The notes under the pieces are model-generated. The model was not told where the DNA came from, did not search any database, and worked only from the letters and a program-made list of their open reading frames with translations. Shown in pieces: positions 1 through 2,972 of a stretch of 5,183 nt of DNA. How positions within the stretch are numbered: position 1 is the first letter of the stretch; every line of letters starts with the position of its first letter. The position numbers were made by a program, and so were the translations under genes. Source of the DNA: an uncultured Campylobacter sp. (GTDB lineage Bacteria > Actinomycetota > Actinomycetes > Mycobacteriales > Mycobacteriaceae); contig CALTYW010000155.1 in assembly GCA_943913625.1 (NCBI GenBank), positions 1 through 5,183 of the forward strand, written 5' to 3'.

Positions 1-580
1 ACTGCATGGCGTTCATCTGGTTCATCATCCCGGCCATCGGGCCCATCATCTCGCGCGCCTCGGCCGGCATCGAGTCCAGCTGCGCGCGGTTCATGTGCTC
101 CGCTACCGGGTTGACCAGGCGCTTCCACATCGGCATCGTGCCGGTAAGCCAGTCTTCCGCGTTCCAGGCTGTGGGCTGGGACTGGCTGGCGGGAAGTTCG
201 GTGGCCTCGTCCAACCACAACTCCACCAGCCGGTAGGACTCCTCGGCCGCGTGCGTGTCGGCAGAGGAGACCGGGCTAATGCCCGCGATGCGCTGGCGTG
301 CCATTCGCGCAGCGAGGTCGAAGTTCACCGCGTCGCCCTGGCCCTGGGCGTTCATGGAAGAACCCATGCCGGAGAGCATCTGGCCGAACTGGTTCAGCAT
401 GTCGCCTAGGCCGCCACCTTGTGCACCGGATGCGCCCGGCCCGCCGAAGCCGAAACCGAAGGCGCCGAACGGGTTCTGCTCGCCCCGGCGACCGTTGTCG
501 CCGTCGCCGTCGCGCCCGCCGTCACGTCCGTCGTCGCGGTTGTCGTCGTTGGGGAAGGAGAATCCGAATCCATTACTCAT
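1..580 (-). CDS. Zinc-dependent metalloprotease-like protein (Zincin_2 / DUF2342 family), N-terminal part, cut by window edge
   Basis: The reading frame is open from the ATG at 580-578 to the left edge and gives 193 residues. Residues 1-60 are low complexity: an Asp/Gly/Arg stretch (about 11-32), then Gly/Phe-rich sequence (GAFGFGFGGPG) and a Met/Gly/Gln-rich stretch. From about residue 85 the sequence is ordered and matches the N-terminal region of the actinobacterial family annotated as zinc-dependent metalloprotease or putative hydrolase (relatives include M. tuberculosis Rv3195). Visible hallmarks are ARMARQRIAG, the ESYRLVELWLDEATELP region (114-130) and the following AW..EDWL....MPMWKRLVNPVAEHM. 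Members are usually about 400-500 residues, so the zinc-binding HEXXH motif should lie outside the window and cannot be confirmed. No signal peptide or membrane segment is seen, so the protein is probably cytoplasmic. Residues 177-193 hold seven methionines. No Shine-Dalgarno precedes the ATG, and a -10 box lies 7 nt upstream, suggesting a leaderless mRNA. Substrate and true enzymatic activity are unknown. Confidence 0.88.
   Translation of the reverse strand, partial: MSNGFGFSFPNDDNRDDGRDGGRDGDGDNGRRGEQNPFGAFGFGFGGPGASGAQGGGLGDMLNQFGQMLSGMGSSMNAQGQGDAVNFDLAARMARQRIAGISPVSSADTHAAEESYRLVELWLDEATELPASQSQPTAWNAEDWLTGTMPMWKRLVNPVAEHMNRAQLDSMPAEAREMMGPMAGMMNQMNAMQ
485..550 (-). repeat. Asp/Gly/Arg-coding low-complexity tract inside the metalloprotease gene
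   Basis: The DNA consists of imperfect repeats of GAC/GGC/CGT-type codons and encodes residues 11-32 of the metalloprotease, with units such as RDDGRDGGRDGDGDNGR. It is an intrinsically disordered, mixed-charge segment before the folded domain. Such tracts often vary in length between strains by slippage; that is inference here. Confidence 0.7.
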
Positions 581-587
581 ACGGGCC

Positions 588-593
588 AGAATA
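588..593 (-). promoter_or_regulatory. Putative -10 element for the metalloprotease gene (leaderless)
   Basis: On the minus strand the sequence reads TATTCT, flanked as GTATTCTGG. This fits the actinobacterial TANNNT -10 pattern followed by GG. Only 7 nt (GGCCCGT) separate it from the ATG, so transcription would start at or next to the A of the start codon. No convincing -35 is seen at the expected spacing. No ribosome-binding site lies upstream of the ATG, which supports a leaderless transcript. Confidence 0.5.
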
Positions 594-631
594 CATTCGC
601 GCCCCTGGGGTGGGTGGGGGCCGAAATGCAC

Positions 632-642
632 TGCGCTAGAAT
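632..642 (+). promoter_or_regulatory. Putative extended -10 element for the PDZ/Lon-like protease gene (leaderless)
   Basis: The sequence TGCGCTAGAAT matches the corynebacterial extended -10 form TGNGNTANAAT at every fixed position. The hexamer TAGAAT (637-642) is 8 nt from the GTG start at 651, so the predicted transcription start falls on or beside the start codon. The intervening bases ATTGCCCC contain no Shine-Dalgarno. No clear -35 is present, which is common with extended -10 promoters. Confidence 0.55.
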
Positions 643-650
643 ATTGCCCC

Positions 651-1724
651 GTGAATCAAGCGCTCGAGGCCCGTAACCGGCGGTGGTCCACCCTGGTGTG
701 GGGCACCATTCCGGTCGTGCTGTTGGCGGGGGCGTTGAGCATCGACCACATTCCCGGCACCGACATCACGCTCGCGGTTCCGTACGCCGCGCAGGGCCCG
801 GGTCCTACCTTCGACACCCTCTCAGTGGTGGAAGGGGAGCCGGTGGTGGACATCGAGGGCGCCGAGACGCTTGAGACCGGCGGCAAGCTCAACATGACCA
901 CAGTGTCCGTGCGTACAAACATGACGCTCCCGCAGGCGCTGGCCCGCTGGATCACCACCGACGACACAATCGTGCCCGTGGACCAGGTGATCCCGCCGAA
1001 CCTCAACGAAGACGAGATGCGCCAGGTAAACCAGCAGGCGTTCGTCGCTTCTGAAGCCTCGGCTACCGTCGCGGCGATGCACTACCTCGACCGGCCGACC
1101 ATCGTGCAGGTGCACGAGGTGATGGAGGAGGGCGCCTCTGCCGGCATCATCGAGGCGGGCGACCGCATCGTGCGCGCAGGCGGCAAAGACATGGCCGCGC
1201 CGAGCGACGTGCAGGAAACCGTGCGCGCGATGCAGCCCGGGGACGAGTTAGAGCTCACCCTCGAGCGCGACGGCAAGGACATCGACGCCACCGTCACGCT
1301 CGGGGAGAACCCTCAGGAGAAGGGCCAGCCACTGCTGGGCATCCTCATGACCTCGGAGCCCGCCGGGGGGCTGACCGTCCACTACAACCTCAACGACATC
1401 GGCGGGCCGAGCGCGGGCATGATGTTCTCGCTCGCCGTCATCGACAAGCTCACCCCGGGCGAGCTCAACGGCGGCAAGTTCGTCGCCGGCACCGGCACCA
1501 TCGCGGAAGACGGGTCGGTTGGCCCGATCGGCGGCATAGAGCACAAGATCCGCGGCTCCCGCGACGAGGGCGCCGAGCTTTTCCTCGCTCCGAAGGGCAA
1601 CTGCGACATCGTCTCGCGCACTGACGCAGGCGATATGACGGTCGCGGCGGTGGCGACGCTCGACGAAGCCGTGCAGGCCATGGAGGATTTCGCAGCCGGC
1701 CGCGACGTGCCCCGCTGCGACTAG
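651..1724 (+). CDS. Membrane-anchored PDZ domain / Lon-like (S16) serine protease, YlbL family
   Basis: This encodes a 357-residue protein, a usual length for the family. A short basic N-terminus (RNRR) precedes one transmembrane segment at about residues 14-32, with the rest predicted outside the membrane. The PYAAQGPGPTFDTL motif (44-57) is characteristic of YlbL-type proteins. A PDZ domain spans about 148-220 (VMEEGASAGIIEAGDRI). The C-terminal Lon protease domain spans about 240-345, with catalytic Ser254 in GGPSAGMMFSLAVIDKL and catalytic Lys299 in VGPIGGIEHKI. There is no AAA+ ATPase module, so cleavage should be ATP-independent, with the PDZ domain probably selecting substrates; this role is inferred. 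GTG 651 is chosen because the family-like N-terminus and membrane anchor begin there and a leaderless-type -10 lies just upstream; the frame is open further upstream, but that sequence is antisense to the metalloprotease gene and resembles no protein. The gene diverges from the metalloprotease gene and runs head-on into the lipoprotein gene 3 bp after its stop. Physiological substrates are unknown. Confidence 0.93.
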   Translation: MNQALEARNRRWSTLVWGTIPVVLLAGALSIDHIPGTDITLAVPYAAQGPGPTFDTLSVVEGEPVVDIEGAETLETGGKLNMTTVSVRTNMTLPQALARWITTDDTIVPVDQVIPPNLNEDEMRQVNQQAFVASEASATVAAMHYLDRPTIVQVHEVMEEGASAGIIEAGDRIVRAGGKDMAAPSDVQETVRAMQPGDELELTLERDGKDIDATVTLGENPQEKGQPLLGILMTSEPAGGLTVHYNLNDIGGPSAGMMFSLAVIDKLTPGELNGGKFVAGTGTIAEDGSVGPIGGIEHKIRGSRDEGAELFLAPKGNCDIVSRTDAGDMTVAAVATLDEAVQAMEDFAAGRDVPRCD

Positions 1725-1727
1725 GCT

Positions 1728-2360
1728 TTAGCTCTCCTTGGCCAGCCCGAGGTCGTAGATCCGCTGGCGCGGGTCCTCCCGGTCCGTGGACACGAGGTGT
1801 TGCATCACCTGGCCAGCCTTGTTGTCCACCACCGTCACAATCGCGGAGGTGCCCACCGTGGACCAGCCCACCACGCGGTCGCCGTCATCTTCGACGATCT
1901 TCGACGAGCGCAGCTCCGTGAGCACCTGCGTCGTCGACGCGGCCTTCGACTCCGAATCGAAGAACTGGAACTGCCCGACCTCCTCGCCGGCGCAGTCGTA
2001 GTAGCCCTCGAGGTCCGCGCTCACGCACCCGTCGAGGCGATCGAAGAACTCCGCGGGCGCCAGCACGCTGAAGCGCTCGCGCACCTCCTCGAGCGTCTCC
2101 TTTTCCTTCTCGTTCACGGTGGTGGAGGGGCTTTCGCTTATCGACGATTCCCCCTCACTCGCCTCAGTCGTCACCTCAGTGGTTACCTCAGTCGGCGTGG
2201 TTTCGACGGCCTCAGTCGCCTCCGTCACTTCGGTAGCTTCGGTGGCTTCGGTGGCGACAGTTGGGTCTGCGGGCGCGGGGGCGTCCTCGCCGCCGCAGGC
2301 TGCGAGCGCAAGGGAGGCGGCCGCCACCACTGCGGCCGCACGGGTGCGGGTTCTGATCAT
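1728..2360 (-). CDS. Putative lipoprotein with Thr/Glu-rich stalk, function unknown
   Basis: This encodes 210 residues from the ATG at 2360-2358. The N-terminus is a classic lipoprotein signal: basic MIRTRTR, a hydrophobic Ala/Val/Leu core, then the lipobox LAAC with Cys22 as the lipid-anchor residue. Residues 36-68 are Thr/Glu/Ala/Val repeats, followed by a Ser-rich stretch and a charged coil-like patch (NEKEKETLEEVRERF, 83-97). A small domain follows at about 98-210, with two cysteines (Cys112 and Cys123) that could form a disulfide outside the cell. I do not recognise a named family in this domain. An ATG at 2369 in the same frame is possible, but AGGA (2372-2369) lies 8 nt before the 2360 start and overlaps the other. 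The gene lies 10 bp downstream of the PPA1309 gene on the same strand, so the two are probably co-transcribed. It converges on the protease gene with a 3-bp gap and no terminator. Lipoprotein status is well supported; function is unknown. Confidence 0.85.
   Translation of the reverse strand: MIRTRTRAAAVVAAASLALAACGGEDAPAPADPTVATEATEATEVTEATEAVETTPTEVTTEVTTEASEGESSISESPSTTVNEKEKETLEEVRERFSVLAPAEFFDRLDGCVSADLEGYYDCAGEEVGQFQFFDSESKAASTTQVLTELRSSKIVEDDGDRVVGWSTVGTSAIVTVVDNKAGQVMQHLVSTDREDPRQRIYDLGLAKES
2157..2255 (-). repeat. Thr/Glu-coding tandem repeat in the lipoprotein stalk
   Basis: The DNA is made of repeated 6- to 9-base units, mainly GCCACCGAAG-like and GAGGTAACC-like on the coding strand. 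They encode degenerate ATE, VTE and EVTTEVTTEA units (residues 36-68). The segment should be an extended, negatively charged and possibly O-glycosylated linker that holds the C-terminal domain away from the membrane; the glycosylation and spacer roles are inference. Length variation among strains is likely. Confidence 0.7.
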
Positions 2361-2368
2361 GGGGATCA

Positions 2369-2372
2369 TCCT
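2369..2372 (-). promoter_or_regulatory. Ribosome-binding site for the lipoprotein gene
   Basis: The minus strand reads AGGA, 8 nt before the ATG at 2360. It overlaps the TAG stop of the upstream PPA1309 gene (2373-2371), so the two genes are probably translationally linked. It decides between two nearby in-frame ATGs: the one at 2369 overlaps this site and has no usable Shine-Dalgarno spacing. Confidence 0.55.
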
Positions 2373-2889
2373 AAACCAGCTCGTCGGGGTCCTGCTCTAG
2401 CCCGAACCGCAGCGCCGCGATCACACCGGGGGCCACGTTCGGCCCGCCGCGCAGCTCCACGTCGTCCTGGGCGAAGACGCCGCGCTCCTCCAGCTCTTCA
2501 TCCGTCAGGCGCAGCTGCAGCAACGTCTGCTCCACGTCTTCCTCGCGCAGCACGCCGGAGAACAGGCGCGCCGGGCGCGGTTGGGCGTCCGGGCCGGCGG
2601 ACGCGTCGCGGAAGATGATCTCCTGGGCGAGGATCACGCCCTCCACCTGCGCCGGCCAGGCGATGCGCGAGACATACTCGCCGAGTTCCTCGGAGCCGGG
2701 AAGGATGTGTTCCGGCAGGTCCTGGACAACCAGGGTGAGGGGGGAGGAGTCGTCGAGCTCCAAGGCTTCGTCGATAAGCAACTGCGTCGGCACGAGGCCG
2801 AACAGCGTCGGCGGCGCGTCCCAGCCCTCCGCGTGGACGAATTCGACGGCCTCCATCATGGCCTTATTCAATGCTTGTTGCTCGCGCAC
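2371..2889 (-). CDS. PPA1309 family protein (conserved actinobacterial, function unknown)
   Basis: This encodes 172 residues from a GTG start. It resembles the actinobacterial family annotated as PPA1309. Features I associate with that family are the N-terminal helix leading into GWDAPPTLFGLVPT (22-34), the central block IAWPAQVEGVILAQEIIF (76-93) and the C-terminal block ELRGGPNVAPGVIAALRFGL (145-164). The protein is acidic, has no signal peptide or membrane segment, and is probably cytoplasmic. The start is set by a strong ribosome-binding site, GGAGG (2901-2897), 7 nt upstream of the GTG. The gene leads a two-gene operon with the lipoprotein gene and diverges from the UPF0182 gene across 83 bp. 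No catalytic motif is apparent and I do not propose a biochemical function. The family assignment is from recognition of conserved blocks, not a search. Confidence 0.85.
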   Translation of the reverse strand: MREQQALNKAMMEAVEFVHAEGWDAPPTLFGLVPTQLLIDEALELDDSSPLTLVVQDLPEHILPGSEELGEYVSRIAWPAQVEGVILAQEIIFRDASAGPDAQPRPARLFSGVLREEDVEQTLLQLRLTDEELEERGVFAQDDVELRGGPNVAPGVIAALRFGLEQDPDELV

Positions 2890-2896
2890 GGGAACC

Positions 2897-2901
2897 CCTC
2901 C
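2897..2901 (-). promoter_or_regulatory. Strong ribosome-binding site for the PPA1309-family gene
   Basis: The minus strand reads GGAGG (within GGAGGGG), 7 nt before the GTG at 2889. It supports GTG over any other start and shows that this gene, unlike the two at the left divergent junction, has a leader with a Shine-Dalgarno. Confidence 0.7.
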
Positions 2902-2914
2902 ACGGTTTCGGCCG

Positions 2915-2942
2915 TTGATCTCTTTAGGGTAAAAGTTTAAAT
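2915..2942 (+). promoter_or_regulatory. Possible promoter for the UPF0182 gene
   Basis: TTGATC (2915-2920) and TTAAAT (2937-2942) are separated by 16 bp on the plus strand. This would place the transcription start near 2949, about 24 nt before the TTG start, leaving room for the AAGGAG site. An alternative -10 is TAGGGT at 2925-2930. The pair overlaps the proposed minus-strand promoter, so the two directions may compete for RNA polymerase. Confidence 0.35.
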
Positions 2943-2953
2943 GCGTAACTCAA
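2926..2953 (-). promoter_or_regulatory. Possible promoter for the PPA1309-lipoprotein operon
   Basis: On the minus strand, TTGAGT (2953-2948) and TACCCT (2931-2926) are separated by 16 bp. The -35 is reasonable; the -10 keeps only the TA...T frame. The position gives a leader of roughly 30 nt containing the GGAGG site. This is a consensus-based guess within a short divergent intergenic region. Confidence 0.3.
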
Positions 2954-2961
2954 CTATTCAT

Positions 2962-2967
2962 AAGGAG
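2962..2967 (+). promoter_or_regulatory. Ribosome-binding site that fixes the TTG start of the UPF0182 gene
   Basis: AAGGAG lies 5 nt before the TTG at 2973. In-frame stops TAA at 2946 and 2961 rule out any upstream start, and the next ATG or GTG codons fall inside the first membrane helix. TTG 2973 is therefore the only sensible start. Confidence 0.8.
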
Positions 2968-2972
2968 CAGTA

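Noticed and set aside
6..409. Plus-strand frames over the metalloprotease region
   Set aside because: They are antisense shadows of the minus-strand frame, which shows family motifs such as LWLDEATELP.
255..650. Upstream in-frame extension of the PDZ protease to an ATG at 255
   Set aside because: The extra 132 residues are Pro/Arg-rich antisense of the metalloprotease gene. The family-like N-terminus with its membrane anchor starts at GTG 651, next to a good -10 box.
1722..1735. GCTTTAGC-type palindrome at the convergent stops as a bidirectional terminator
   Set aside because: The stem is only 3 bp with no U-tract, which is too weak to call a terminator.
2361..2369. ATG at 2369 as the lipoprotein start
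   Set aside because: It sits on top of the AGGA site and has no usable Shine-Dalgarno; the ATG at 2360 has correct spacing and gives a cleaner signal peptide. It is not fully excluded.
1797..2618. A 273-codon plus-strand frame across the lipoprotein and PPA1309 genes
   Set aside because: It is Arg/His/Ala-rich low-complexity sequence spanning two well-supported minus-strand genes and has no recognisable domain.
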